This document shows positions 10,540-20,349 of a DNA stretch of 64,000 bases, in pieces. A model generated the notes under the pieces. It saw nothing but the letters and a program-made list of their open reading frames with translations. It was not told the origin of the DNA and did no database searches. Position numbers and translations under genes: made by a program. Position 1 is the stretch's first letter. Each line of letters opens with the position of its first letter. The stretch is taken from the NCBI GenBank assembly GCA_021234155.1, contig JAJEKV010000010.1, positions 4,686,871 through 4,750,870 of the forward strand, given 5' to 3'. The DNA is from Isoetes taiwanensis. Taxonomy: Eukaryota; Streptophyta; Lycopodiopsida; Isoetales; Isoetaceae.

Positions 10540-11858
10540 TGCTCAGAAGCATTTATTTTGATACAAGACTTACAAAGTTGTTTGTCATATTTTAGGTATA
10601 TATAAATTGCCACTTGAGGCCAATAGTGCATATTGTAATTTGATCAAATATTTTTTTCAAGTGGCAATGAGGTACCTTTTTGTTAAGTTGTCCCATCCTT
10701 GGCTAGAGGGGTAATAAAACGAAATGAAAGGTAGGCCATTATTTTTTTACATTGATAGTTGTTTGTTTCCTTTACTCTTAATCAAGTGAAATGGATCTTC
10801 AAACAACTGGTTTATTAGTTGCACGTGCATGCATATATGATTACTTATGACTGTCATTACGTTTGTAGATGGTTTTTACAAGTTTTTTGTTGGGGAAAAA
10901 AAGTATATTAAAAAATAGAGGTTTCTTGTGCGACAATGTCTATGATAGTTACTATGGAGAGATGCTATGGTTGTCAAAGATTACTTGGTACATGGATATA
11001 TTAAATATATATAACAATGCTTTTTTTTTTTTGGGATGGTGTCATATCTTCATGTCCAAAATGGATCATGAGGGGTGACAACACAATAGTAAGCATCTAC
11101 TCTCTAAAACCGACAAAGATAGCAGTCCCATATTTCTTGAGGAACATTATACTCCACTTCTAATCAACTAATCCGCTTCAAGAACTTCGCTCTCAACAAT
11201 CATATCAGACTAAACATTTAGCTGAATTTACCTTATGCACACCAACATATCCAAACCTTCACTATGCGAACAACCAATTTCATTGGGAGAGACTAGGGTA
11301 TCTCCCTATCACCACTTCATTCAATGAATTAATAGTTGGAGTATTTCTGTGCTTGTTGAATGTCTGGACAATAGGTAATACAATGTTCTAAGGTTTCTTC
11401 CGTTCTTACACAAACAAACTTAGATCACTTATGAGCTTATGTATATGTTCACCCTTAGAGATCCATGCACAATATACCATAATAGTAAATGCCCAAAGCT
11501 GGCTTCCTAAAGCCCATGTCAGATTGGGTGGAAAATGACAAAATGCCCAAAGTTGGCCTCCTAAAGCCCATATCAGAGTAGGTGGAAAATGCCAAAGTGC
11601 ACAAAGTTGGCAAGCTAAAGCCCTATAAGAGTGGGTCCAAGCGCCCCAAATCCTACAGTGAGATTTAGCAATTTCCAAATTCTACAGTGAGGCAAAGCTT
11701 ATTATATTGCTATATTATTGCTCGAGTACAATGAGGCAATAGAATATTCAATACAATGTTATCACCATTGGGCCATCATGCATTGTGATGCTTATTTTAT
11801 TGCTCCATGGTTTTCTTCGTGTCGCTTTTGGTGGTTTCACTCATTGACCAAACTATAT
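10540..11858 (-). repeat. Right arm of the large inverted repeat, interrupted
   Basis: This is the reverse complement of 7328-7921. The match runs 10,540-10,768, breaks, and resumes at about 11,487-11,858, for a total of ~600 matched bases as in the left arm. The intervening ~718 bases (10,769-11,486) are absent from the left arm at the sequence AGTTGTTTGT|AAATGCCC, so they are an insertion here or a deletion there. Confidence 0.8.
10769..11486. other. ~718-bp segment present only in the right arm
   Basis: It interrupts the inverted-repeat match at a precise point. It is AT-rich, contains a small ORF (10,869-11,078) with no recognisable domain, and shows no clear TIR, poly-A or TSD. It is likely a secondary insertion of unknown class. 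Confidence 0.5.
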
Positions 11859-11879
11859 TTGGTCTGATCTTGCAAAAAA

Positions 11880-12864
11880 AAGGTGCGATTCTTAATCAAG
11901 TAAGATTTTGGAGCCATTACGAGGGCAAAGAAACTGATGTTGTAAACTTTTGGTTACAGTAAGGGTTAACTCCATTGAGCCATCTTCCCAAAGTTTCTAA
12001 TAGTGATACAAACTCATGTGATTACCGAGATGCAAAAACATCAAAAGGCTCAAAGGGCATGTGAGTTATCAAAGTTGAAAATGCTGGAACTTGAAAAAGA
12101 GATGGAAAATATAGATGGACCAAAAACCTTGCAGTAAGATTAAAGCGTTATTCATAGTGTGCTTGTGGACTGTGTTTGACCCGTAGAAATGAGTTTGGCC
12201 TTTTGGTATATCTGACATACACTTTGCATCCAAGCCCAACAAAAAGGGCATAACGCGATACAATCAAACAGAGACCATAAAAACACACTCTCGGGCCACC
12301 GGAGGGCAACCCTGCGTGCACAACACCTTGTTCTTCTAGAATCTTAAGACAAGTACATACTAGATCAAATATTTTCTGTATCTCATGATCTCTTTTTGGC
12401 TTCAAGCTAGTATTTGAAGATAAGTATATGAGCAGAGAATTTTCTTATGCAATTTGTTCCAGCTACTTCAAGTATGTCTTGCAGTGCAAGTAACATGTAA
12501 AATTGTTTAGAAGACTTTGGAGGGAGCATCGTTAAATATCATCTTGATTATATTTACAAGATTTGACATCTGTATTTCCAGTCTAAACTACAATGATTTG
12601 AAATAAAGATTAAGTTGCATTTCTAAATTACTTCCACAACTTTGAAATTTTCTAGGATACAAATTTCTTGAATGAGCGCAAATCCCCATTGAGAAGATTA
12701 GTGGCCAATAACTCAACCAAGATTACCTTCAGATGCTTACAAATACCTCCATCATTAAGCATGATGGATCAAAAGAAGAAATCAGGAAGATCAGAGCAGT
12801 GGTCTATTGAATAGTGTGGCAAGTTACTCTACATTTACATACACTGTCGCAGCTTCTAGACGTA
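11880..12864. other. Intergenic sequence before the large transposon
   Basis: A minus-strand ORF (12,148-12,405) and others here lack recognisable domains. No repeat or RNA gene was recognised. Confidence 0.45.
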
Positions 12865-12868
12865 AAGT

Positions 12869-12897
12869 GGGTGCAAAATCGGTACTGGGTAGCAGAA
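12869..12897 (+). repeat. Left terminal inverted repeat of the 7.5-kb transposon
   Basis: It pairs with 20,317-20,345. Conserved blocks are GGGTG, AAAATCG, TGGG and CA..A. The motif AAGTGCTTAAA follows a little further in and recurs near the right end. Confidence 0.8.
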
Positions 12898-13050
12898 ATC
12901 ACCGTCCGAACGCCGCTTACAAGTGCTTAAAATCGGTGTGTTTTAAACACGACGTGCGTGATTGAAGTATTGACACCTAGGGTGCGCGCCCGTCAAATGA
13001 CAGGCTGAGAGAATCATGAACATGTTTGGTGCCGGAAACATGAATGCCTG

Positions 13051-13080
13051 TAGCCCGCCATATTCCTGGACGGCGGGCTA
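13051..13080. other. Perfect 9-bp hairpin near the left transposon end
   Basis: TAGCCCGCC (13,051-13,059) pairs with GGCGGGCTA (13,072-13,080) around a 12-base loop. It lies between the left TIR and the transposase start. It could be a leader-RNA hairpin or a subterminal transposition signal. Confidence 0.5.
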
Positions 13081-13193
13081 ACCCATCTTGAATTCAAGCA
13101 AAATGGAGGGACTAATTGTTTACAAGAATTGCCTGAACCGAAATTCAACAATTTGCCCTCACCAATTTTGCAATACACAGAAATCCGGGATAG

Positions 13194-15751
13194 ATGAAAC
13201 CCAATTCCTCTCCCCGTTCAATTTACAGAGCCATTGATGCAGCAAGGAAGAGAGATCAGAGGCAGAGATTGTATGCAAAGAAGGTAGCAATGAAGAAGAA
13301 TTCCCCTTCTAAAGATTCGCCTTCAAAGAAGAATAAGAAATTGAGACTGAGTGACCGCAGAATAAGAGAAATTTATGAAGTATTCAACCAAATTAGTACA
13401 AATATTGATGACAATGACAAAGGCCGCATCCTTGATGTCTTCTTTGAGGCAAAGGGATTTACCAATTGCTTCTATAAAGAAATCTAAGCAGGTTACTATG
13501 GCCGAGCAAATGGTGAAGAATTTGAAGGAAACAATGCAAGAACATAAGTTTGAGAGGAATCATGACATGCTTCGTGCAAGGAAGTCCACCCTGATAATGG
13601 CAGCAGCAGGTACAAATGGCGTCAAGCCATTGAATCAAGCAAAAGTGGCGTGATTGCTCAAAGATCCCGGAAAAACAATTTCAAATGCTTTTCAAAGAAG
13701 GGTGCAAGCTAACAAAGGGGAAGGACCTTGGTCAATGTTCAGGAGGAGGAAGCGGATGGATAGCATGTTAGATCACAATAGAGAAGCTGTTATCAAGTTC
13801 TGGACAGAAAATACAAGAGTTTCTCCATACAAGAAAGACGCGGAGGAAGTATGTATCGAGAGGCAGGAATAAAGATGGAACATCCAATTCACCTTCTTGA
13901 AGTCAGCCAAGTAAGTATTCATCCTATATTGTAGGGTTCATTATATGTAGCATTTATTTGGCATTCACACGATTTCAGGCAGCTTGCAATTCTACCTCAG
14001 GTTTAGAGAGGAGAATCCTCATATCAAAATTGCATTGCAGACTTTTGAGAGGTTGAAACCGAGTTTTGTAAGGAGGATGCGTGAGAGGCATACATGCTGT
14101 TGCATTTACCACTTGAAATTTGAATACATCATGCAGGGATTGAACAGCCTGAGAAAGTCGGGTGGAGTTCATGATAATTGCAACCGCCACTGTGAGATTT
14201 GAGATTTGTGGCCCCGCCGTAATGTGCAGCCCAAGGAGCATACAATCAAGTGCACCGGTGATTTATGGAGACAAGTGGTCTGCAGCAAAGGTGATGATGA
14301 GGAGTGGTTTGATCATAACTGCTTGATGTTGGGTTGGATAGAATTAGAAAATGTCCACAGGAAATGGATGGCACGGGTTCAGTACTAGTTACTTGGAAGA
14401 CATTTGAAAAGCAACCCGTGGACCGGGAAAGAGAGAATTCAGGGGATCCAAGAAAGGCTTTGAGGTACAAACCCTGCCTTGAGATTAGTCTGAAGGAGAG
14501 AAGTCCCAAAGAGTTTCAAGAGGAAGTGAAGAAGGTAATATCAGATTTTGTTCCACACAATTACATAGCACATTGGCAGGCCAATCAGTTTAAACAGTGT
14601 GTGTCATCATTTCGGAAGATACAATTGTATCTCGTTATTGACTTTGCAGAAAATTACAGCATCAAGATCCGAATGAGCCCCGGTCAATGCACCGCATACG
14701 GACCAAGTTTCTATACTTGTTCACATAACATATAGACATGACAAAAGTCTTTGCAGCATGTAAGAAGATCAGTATAAAGAAGAAAAAAAAGAACGTAAGA
14801 TTGGAGCAGATCGGGAATAGACTCAACAATGGTAGGAAGATCATAAAAGAGACTCACTTTTACATTTTCGATGATAAAGTGCATGACTCATTATTTGTGG
14901 AACATCGCCTACAAAAGCATGTTGCATGGCTTAAGGAACAGGAAATAGAGTATGAGAAGCATTGGGTTTGGAGTGATGGCTGCTCATCACAATTCAAGTC
15001 AGGAAAACCTTTTTTTTTCTTAGGCAGGTACTTCACAATCAATGACAAGGAAATAGTGTGGAACTACTTTGCCACCGCTCATGGTAAAGGTGAACATGAT
15101 GGTGCAAAGTCTTTGTTATCAAAAGGTCGCTAAGTAAGGAACAACTCAAACCCAATGGTGTGCAACTGAGGCATGCTAAAGATATTGTAAAATTTCTGTG
15201 TACATATTTCAACAGTCTACCAGTCGATGAAACAGATGAGATCAAAAGATATTTTTGGGAAATTGAGCCTGCTATTGTGGCAAACATGGAAGAATATGAA
15301 ATTGAAACACTCAAAGGCACAAAGAAGATTCACTGTATCAGACCTGGGAGTTGAGAAGAAAAAGGAGACTCTTGAACAAGCCAATGAATGGATCAGTAAT
15401 TTGGTAGAGGTAGGTGACAATTTTGCAGTGAATGCGGAGGTAGACAATTCTGAGGGTGTGGACTTCTACATCCTCAAGTGCACAGAACCCAAATGCACAC
15501 TTGAAGATTCATACAAAGATGGATGGGGGCAAAAATTTGGAGTGCATGAGGTTATCTTAAGTGGATTGTATTATCAATTCTTGGGTAATTTCAAGTATAT
15601 GTTGCTCACTAAACAACCCAAGCCTCAGGTGCACAGCCATGTGGTAAGATATCCTAAAATTGATATGGAAAAAATAGAAGGCATGAGACATGTACACAAT
15701 TTCACAGAGACCCATGAAAAAATTATGGCCGGCCTCCCAATAACAATGTAA
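13194..15751 (+). pseudogene. DDE/D-like transposase with DFAENY, SDGC..QFK and HGKG motifs
   Basis: The reading starts with a basic N-terminus (SPRSIYRAIDAARKRDQRQR) and continues through several frames. A 68-bp GT-AG intron fits at 13,911-13,978 (AA|GTAAGT ... TTTCAG). The next exon has FVRRMRERHTCCCIYHLKFE, a Cys/His block. VIDFAENY (Asp codon at 14,640), WSDGCSSQFKSG (Asp codon at 14,975) and NYFATAHGKGEHDG (15,080) are spaced like the acidic residues of a DDE/D transposase. I recall this motif set from uncharacterised animal transposases. The C-terminal part (15,227-15,751) ends in a TAA. Frame changes occur near 13,490, 13,655, 13,850, 14,200, 14,390, 14,735 and 15,135. Some may be introns, so the exon structure is uncertain. 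The superfamily is not assigned. Confidence 0.7.
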
Positions 15752-16267
15752 TTGTTTGACACTTAACGAAATTGATGTTATTCTTTTCAAGTGATTTGTT
15801 GTTCCAAAGACCTAAGCACGTAAGCACATATTTTTATATATATTAACAATAGTGAGGATGCACAAGGGTGGTGTGCATGGACACGTGCCGAAAATGAAGA
15901 TTGAATTGTAACATTTGTGACATTGGAATAACATTCAATTATTTATTTTGATACCATCACTATCCCAACATTCTTGGCAAAATTATATTGTCAAGGCATT
16001 TCCTCGATGTGACATGTGTCAATTCCAATGGTCATAACGAAATATTTAGCACGGTTACTTAATTAATTGTTCTGGCGCGTGTGAGGTTTTTCGTACACTG
16101 ACGCGCCTAAGCATAGGATTTAAGCACTAGGCCCCTAATCATAGGATTTATGCTCTTCTTACGCCCTCACGCTACCGCCTTAAGCCGCCCAAATCCTCTT
16201 CTTACGCCCATTCCGTTTATTTCCTTTGCAATGGCCTCTGCATGCAGCGGAAACCAAGCACCGGAGT

Positions 16268-16714
16268 ATGTGCTTAAGCAGGTGCCCGAAGATGCGGACG
16301 TCGCCCGCAATATCTGAACGCTTATTTTTTTCGAGCCGGTTCGTCCGCATTCGCAAATGCATTAATCAAGACCGAGAGGAAGAAGAAGGTATTATTTTGT
16401 TTTGCAAATTTTTTTTGTTTTGTTCTTCTTTTGTTCTAACATTGATGATTTTCTTGTTTACAGAAGTCAAGCAGGAAGTGGAGCAGGAAGAAGAGGAAGA
16501 AGAGGAAGTGGAGAATTCTGAAGAAGAGGAAGTGGACAACTCTGAGGAAGAAGAGGATGAAGAGGAAGAGGAGGATGAAGAGGAAGAGGAAGAGGCAGAT
16601 GAAGAAAAAGAAAAACAGCTGGTTTTCGAGAGCTGTTACGAAGAGCGCCCCACCAAGAGGCAGAGGAGGCGGGAATTGGAGGAGAATGTGTGGAGTGAGC
16701 CAGAAAGCCCCTGA
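16268..16714 (+). CDS. Acidic Glu/Asp-rich protein of the transposon, one intron
   Basis: The second exon (16,464-16,714) encodes a long Glu/Asp run broken by ENSEEEE and DNSEEEE units. It ends in a basic cluster, TKRQRRRELEENVWSEPESP, that could be a nuclear localisation signal. A 75-bp intron (16,389-16,463) has GAAGAAG|GTATT and a pyrimidine tract ending TTTACAG, and joins in frame to RIRKCINQDREEE. The first in-frame ATG is at 16,268. A better-looking start at 16,231 (MASACSGNQAPEYVLK) is in another frame and stops at 16,315, so a frameshift or sequence error is likely in exon 1. The role is unknown; acidic partners of transposases exist in other families. Confidence 0.5.
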   Translation: MCLSRCPKMRTSPAISERLFFSSRFVRIRKCINQDREEEEGIILFCKFFLFCSSFVLTLMIFLFTEVKQEVEQEEEEEEEVENSEEEEVDNSEEEEDEEEEEDEEEEEEADEEKEKQLVFESCYEERPTKRQRRRELEENVWSEPESP

Positions 16715-16812
16715 AGACACCCCCCTGAAGACACCAGCACCTAAGCACACCACCCCCCAAGACACCACCCCCGCTCAAAGACACCCCCCGAGGACACCCC
16801 CCGAAGACACCG
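16709..16812. repeat. Degenerate GACACCCCC minisatellite
   Basis: GAAGACACCCCCC, GAAGACACCAG and related 9-18-bp units follow the acidic ORF stop directly. In the neighbouring frame they read as Pro/Thr-rich (PEDTPLKTPAPKHTTPQD), so a one-base shift would give the acidic protein a proline-rich tail. Confidence 0.6.
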
Positions 16813-17556
16813 GGCTCAAGGCCTTTTTTTGTACAAAATTTTGTTAATATAAAAAGATTTTTGTCTCTACCACTTTCTCAGACGATGTTCTTTTTTCGTT
16901 CTTTGTTTTTTGTTCTTTGTTTGTCATTTTCTTTCTCTATCAAATGTTCTTTTCGTCTATCAAATATATGAAGTTTTTTGTCTCATCTACTTCTTTTCAG
17001 CATCACATTTTGTTTTTTCTATTAAGTAAAGAATGAATTCATTTGATGTTCTTACTTCTATTATCCATGCAGGTGGCAAAACATTGAATTCTTGTGCAGT
17101 CCATATTCTCTTTTGAATGTAACAAAGGTTTCTAGCTCAAACACTAAGCACTTTAATTAGTTTCAGCAGTGCTTGTGAGTAAGCACTGGAACACAAGAGC
17201 ACACATGCAATAAATAGCTATCTTTAAACAGTTATATAGCATAACAGTAAGCACTGCACCTAGTACTAAACATATATGTTTTACCTAGTGTTTTGACAAT
17301 TTTTTGTTTAAGCACTTGGTAAGTTTTAAGCATCCCTTGCAGTCAGCATTGAAGTAGATATAAACAATATAGCAAAAACTTATAGACAAGTCCGCATTGA
17401 ACTACATAAAGAATATATAGCAAAAACATTCTTAAATTAAGATAAAGATGGTACATGAAAAGTGTAGGATTGAAGTAGCCTAAATAAATGACAAACAGGC
17501 CAATAATCATGGAGAATGACAATCGTCATCACCATAAACCTTCTCCAATTCCTCCT

Positions 17557-18240
17557 TCACAAACCTCGGCGCTTGAGCTGAATTTGTTTTTTCAGAAGTC
17601 TTTCCAAGCATAGCTTCATAATCTTTCTATCTGTCTTAGGCCAAGGCTTGTATCTGTGTGTGTTCTTCACCAGTAACTTCATTTTTTCCTCAGTCTTGGC
17701 CTGCAGTATTTCTTCTATCTTTGGGATGAGTACTGTTAGCACTTCATCATGGACATCCATCTTGAATCGCGGTACCGCTTAAAAATTTCGAGTGGACTGC
17801 TAAGGTAAGTCTTGTATAATGAATCATCAAGAAGCAAAGTCTTACCTTTGAATCTTGGGTATGACTCATATATTTTCCCAAGTGGCTTCATCATGATTTG
17901 GACGGCCTGGGTTTGTTAGGGTGGTGAAAAACGGGTGCGCACACATTTTTCCCCTGTCCCCATACAAATTGAAATCTATCCCTCAAATCACGGACATAGT
18001 ACTTGCGGCACATCTTCCACATTAGAGAGTTGCATTGATGACCATATACCAACACAACACTTCAGAACAAAGTCTTCAAGAAGAAGAACGCTCGGGTCCG
18101 AATATCACTTTCTTTACGCTAGTGTATGTCATTGTCAATCCCGCCTCCAAGCGTATGTGTTCATTTGCACCAAATGTTTTTACCAACACACCATTTAAAT
18201 CCAAGACAATGAGTTTATCTTTTCTTTGCCAAATCAATAT
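17557..18240 (-). pseudogene. FCP1/NIF-like HAD phosphatase domain in the transposon
   Basis: The minus strand begins KDKLIVLDLNGVLVKTFG (18,231 downward), where DLNGVLV is HAD motif I (family form DxDxT/V). Further along, in a shifted frame, come FLEDFVLKCCVGIWSSMQLSNVE and RDRFQFVWGQGKN. KPLGKIYESYPRFKGKTLLL and DDSLYK (near 17,820-17,832) follow. Motif order, the WSS segment and the DDS motif match the FCP1-homology (NLI-interacting factor) domain of plant phosphatases. Motif I has Asn where the catalytic general-acid Asp is expected. That change is common in plant members of this group, but activity is doubtful. The last frame runs 17,760-17,557 and ends RLLKKQIQLKRRGL. At least three frame changes are present. 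It is probably host-derived cargo. Confidence 0.65.
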
Positions 18241-18448
18241 TTAGTAATGCGTTGGAACATCCCGAATACCTACACAACAGAATTACTACATAAATAAATA
18301 GATGAAGATGAAAATGAAAAATGGGTTGAATGTGGAAACCTTTTCAGATCAACAAAGCAGGAGGATTCTCGACCTAACAGAATCAACTGGTAATCCTACA
18401 GTGAATGCAACAAAAGAAAATCAATAATATTCAATGTTTTAAGCAACA

Positions 18449-19078
18449 CTAAGTTGTGGCCTTCTTGGCCAGCAATGCCCATATCCCCTTTCCAGGGTTA
18501 GTAATGGCAGCAATCACTTGTTGAAGATCAGGCTCACCTGAAACTTGAGGGCCTGATTCTGCATTTTCTTCAGAACACACTTCGATATGTGTGGTGTCAT
18601 GATTGAGACTGCTTCCTGCATCTTTTGCATAGCTACTTCTTGTTCTCTTTCTTGTAGCCTGAACAACTTTTTTGCCATCCTCCAGCTTACCCCTCCTCTT
18701 TGTTCTTCTGCCCTTTCCTTTTGTCAAATATTCAGCCAAGTTGCCCTCATCCGATGGAATTACTCCCTCAACTTCCTTAGGTGCTTCAGTGTGTACAATC
18801 GGGTCTGTTGTTTTTTCCACAACTGGTGCTGTGTTTACAACTGGTGCTGTGTCAACAACTGGTGCTGTGTTTACAGCTTCTTCTATAGTTTTATGGACAG
18901 CTTCTTGGACTGGTGGTGGTGGTTCTGCTGTTGCATTCAAATCAGCCACAATTGACTGTACTCCTATAGGACTTTGCAGGTGTTGTGCATCTTCAAATGG
19001 CACCATTGTCCTTCTTTGAACCCTGAACGGTGAGACCTCAATTGCAGGACGGATTTGAAGCACCTGCAACATGGCCAA
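18449..19078 (-). CDS. Low-complexity basic protein of the transposon, unknown function
   Basis: This 209-codon frame follows and overlaps the RING-like ORF by 41 bases in a different frame, so the two may be one protein broken by a single-base shift. It contains a short degenerate repeat (NTAPVVDTAPVVNTAPVVEK), then a basic cluster (GKGRRTKRRGKLEDGKKV and RKRTRSS) likely to act as a nuclear localisation signal. It ends LLAKKATT. No enzymatic domain is recognisable. Confidence 0.5.
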   Translation of the reverse strand: MAMLQVLQIRPAIEVSPFRVQRRTMVPFEDAQHLQSPIGVQSIVADLNATAEPPPPVQEAVHKTIEEAVNTAPVVDTAPVVNTAPVVEKTTDPIVHTEAPKEVEGVIPSDEGNLAEYLTKGKGRRTKRRGKLEDGKKVVQATRKRTRSSYAKDAGSSLNHDTTHIEVCSEENAESGPQVSGEPDLQQVIAAITNPGKGIWALLAKKATT

Positions 19079-19805
19079 AACCTAGCTCGTCAAATACACC
19101 CTCTGGCACCTTTCCAGGGCAACCATGAATACATTGTCCTCCTCTCAACAATGAACAACAAGCTATATGATACTCATGTTGGCAATTCAGTGCTAAACTT
19201 AACCTGTAAGCTTTAGTGAATTCCAGACCACATGCCGAACATGTATAAAATGGATCTTCCACTAGCAACTTATCTCGTATAATAGTAGAGATGCTAAATG
19301 TTGCAGGAGTATCCATTTTCAGCTTCCACAAATTGTTTATGCAGAAATGCAGAAGTCTCTGTTTTTCTTCGAGAACTTTTAAATCCTCCTCAAGTTTGAG
19401 TTTACGTTTGACCTGCTCATTAACAGATGTAGGGTTCATTGCTTTTTGTACCTTGTTCCTGTGCCAAGTTTCCATCCGGACACCGCGCTCCAAATCTTTA
19501 ATTTCTGCCTCCAACTCACATGTTGGATTAAGCTTGAACTCCTCCTGTTTTGTAGCCAAATCATTTATGGCCTGTCTTAAACTGTTTTCAGCCTCTTCCA
19601 ACATCATTTTCTGTAATTCAGAGGCCTTCTCATTGCCTTTCAGCTCACTTCCTACTGCTTCCAGATTCTTTGTGATAAGTAAAACTGATTTTCCAATCTC
19701 CTGTACTGCATTCTCTAAGGTTTTTATGTTTTCATCACATGCACTGATCTCATTTGATCCGGCTCCCACCTTTGGCTTTGCCTTCATTTCAGCTTTTCCT
19801 AACAT
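19038..19805 (-). CDS. Coiled-coil protein with C-terminal RING-like zinc finger
   Basis: The frame has 255 codons. Residues about 20-170 are charged and heptad-like (LRQAINDLATKQEEF and KLEEDLKVLEEKQRLL), predicting coiled coil. Residues 189-229 place Cys and His as C-x2-C-x15-C-x-H-x2-H-x2-C-x8-C-x3-C, close to a RING-H2 finger except that the last pair is spaced by three. Such fingers usually recruit E2 ubiquitin enzymes, but function is not established here. The ATG at 19,805 is arbitrary: upstream minus-strand sequence to 19,925 encodes a further Cys-rich stretch (GCICLQCQRYHNN, then CCSTC) in another frame. The true protein may therefore be longer. Confidence 0.6.
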   Translation of the reverse strand: MLGKAEMKAKPKVGAGSNEISACDENIKTLENAVQEIGKSVLLITKNLEAVGSELKGNEKASELQKMMLEEAENSLRQAINDLATKQEEFKLNPTCELEAEIKDLERGVRMETWHRNKVQKAMNPTSVNEQVKRKLKLEEDLKVLEEKQRLLHFCINNLWKLKMDTPATFSISTIIRDKLLVEDPFYTCSACGLEFTKAYRLSLALNCQHEYHIACCSLLRGGQCIHGCPGKVPEGVFDELGFGHVAGASNPSCN

Positions 19806-19924
19806 GTGCTACAACATCCCTCTGTTTTTACTTGTCTATTGTTGTGGTATCTTTGACATTGCAAACAAATGCAGCCCAGATTTACTTTGTGTTCCTCGGT
19901 GCAAGTATTGATCTAGTGCAATTT

Positions 19925-20290
19925 TCAAACGCAAAAGCAAGGGCCGGTTGCTTTCTTACTTCTTTGTTGTGACAATTCTTGTAGATTTTTCGCACAGAGT
20001 GTTTCCAACTTCTCTTGAAGATGCTCCTTTGCACAGTGCCATTTTATCTTTCCCTTGTTCAACTTCTTTGTCCAAACAGATTCCCAATCTCGATCCGTGA
20101 CATTATTTTCCAACCAAGCTTCTTCCTCATGGGGCTTCACCCCCGAATTGCACAGACCTCTGATGCTGTGAAAATCATCCGCGCTCCATGCCTCCATCAT
20201 CAACAGTGAAACACTGATCTGAGTTTTCGCGCCCAGGGGAAAAGGAGGGAGAAGGGCGTGACGGGCTTCGACGTCCGCGAGTTTCAGCAC
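19925..20290 (-). CDS. N-terminal ORF of the minus-strand transposon gene
   Basis: The ATG at 20,290 lies just inside the right end, which fits the first exon of the minus-strand unit. The 121-codon product includes WSADDFHSIRGLCNSGVKP, NVTDRDWESVWTKKLNKGK and a Cys/Lys-rich end (KKATGPCFC). Beyond the stop, other frames add a Cys-rich cluster before the coiled-coil ORF. No known domain is recognised. A frameshift or intron probably joins it to the next ORF. Confidence 0.45.
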   Translation of the reverse strand: MLKLADVEARHALLPPFPLGAKTQISVSLLMMEAWSADDFHSIRGLCNSGVKPHEEEAWLENNVTDRDWESVWTKKLNKGKIKWHCAKEHLQEKLETLCAKNLQELSQQRSKKATGPCFCV

Positions 20291-20316
20291 TTAAAGTGCT
20301 TAAACGCTTCGCCAAA

Positions 20317-20345
20317 AGTTGTACCCCACTAGCGATTTTACACCC
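20317..20345 (-). repeat. Right terminal inverted repeat of the 7.5-kb transposon
   Basis: This is the reverse complement of the left TIR with about eight differences in 29 positions. Just inside it lies CAGCACTTAAAGTGCTTAAA, a palindromic doublet of the motif seen at the left end. Confidence 0.8.
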
Positions 20346-20349
20346 AAGT

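Larger units (their letters stand above)
12869..20345. mobile_element. 7.5-kb DNA transposon with TIRs, transposase and cargo genes
   Basis: The left end reads GGGTGCAAAATCGGTACTGG and the right end, reverse-complemented, GGGTGTAAAATCGCTAGTGG. The match extends imperfectly for ~29 bp. AAGT immediately precedes (12,865-12,868) and follows (20,346-20,349), consistent with a 4-bp target duplication. Inside are a transposase-like gene and an acidic-protein gene on the plus strand, and genes for Cys-rich, coiled-coil/RING-like and FCP1-like proteins on the minus strand, converging near 17 kb. The TIR and transposase motifs do not fit hAT, CACTA, Mutator or PIF/Harbinger as I know them. All main ORFs show some frame damage, so the copy is probably inactive, unless the breaks are sequence errors. 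Confidence 0.8.

Noticed and set aside
13194-15751. Host gene with many introns
   Set aside because: It lies inside matched TIRs and has transposase-like motifs; only one convincing intron was found.
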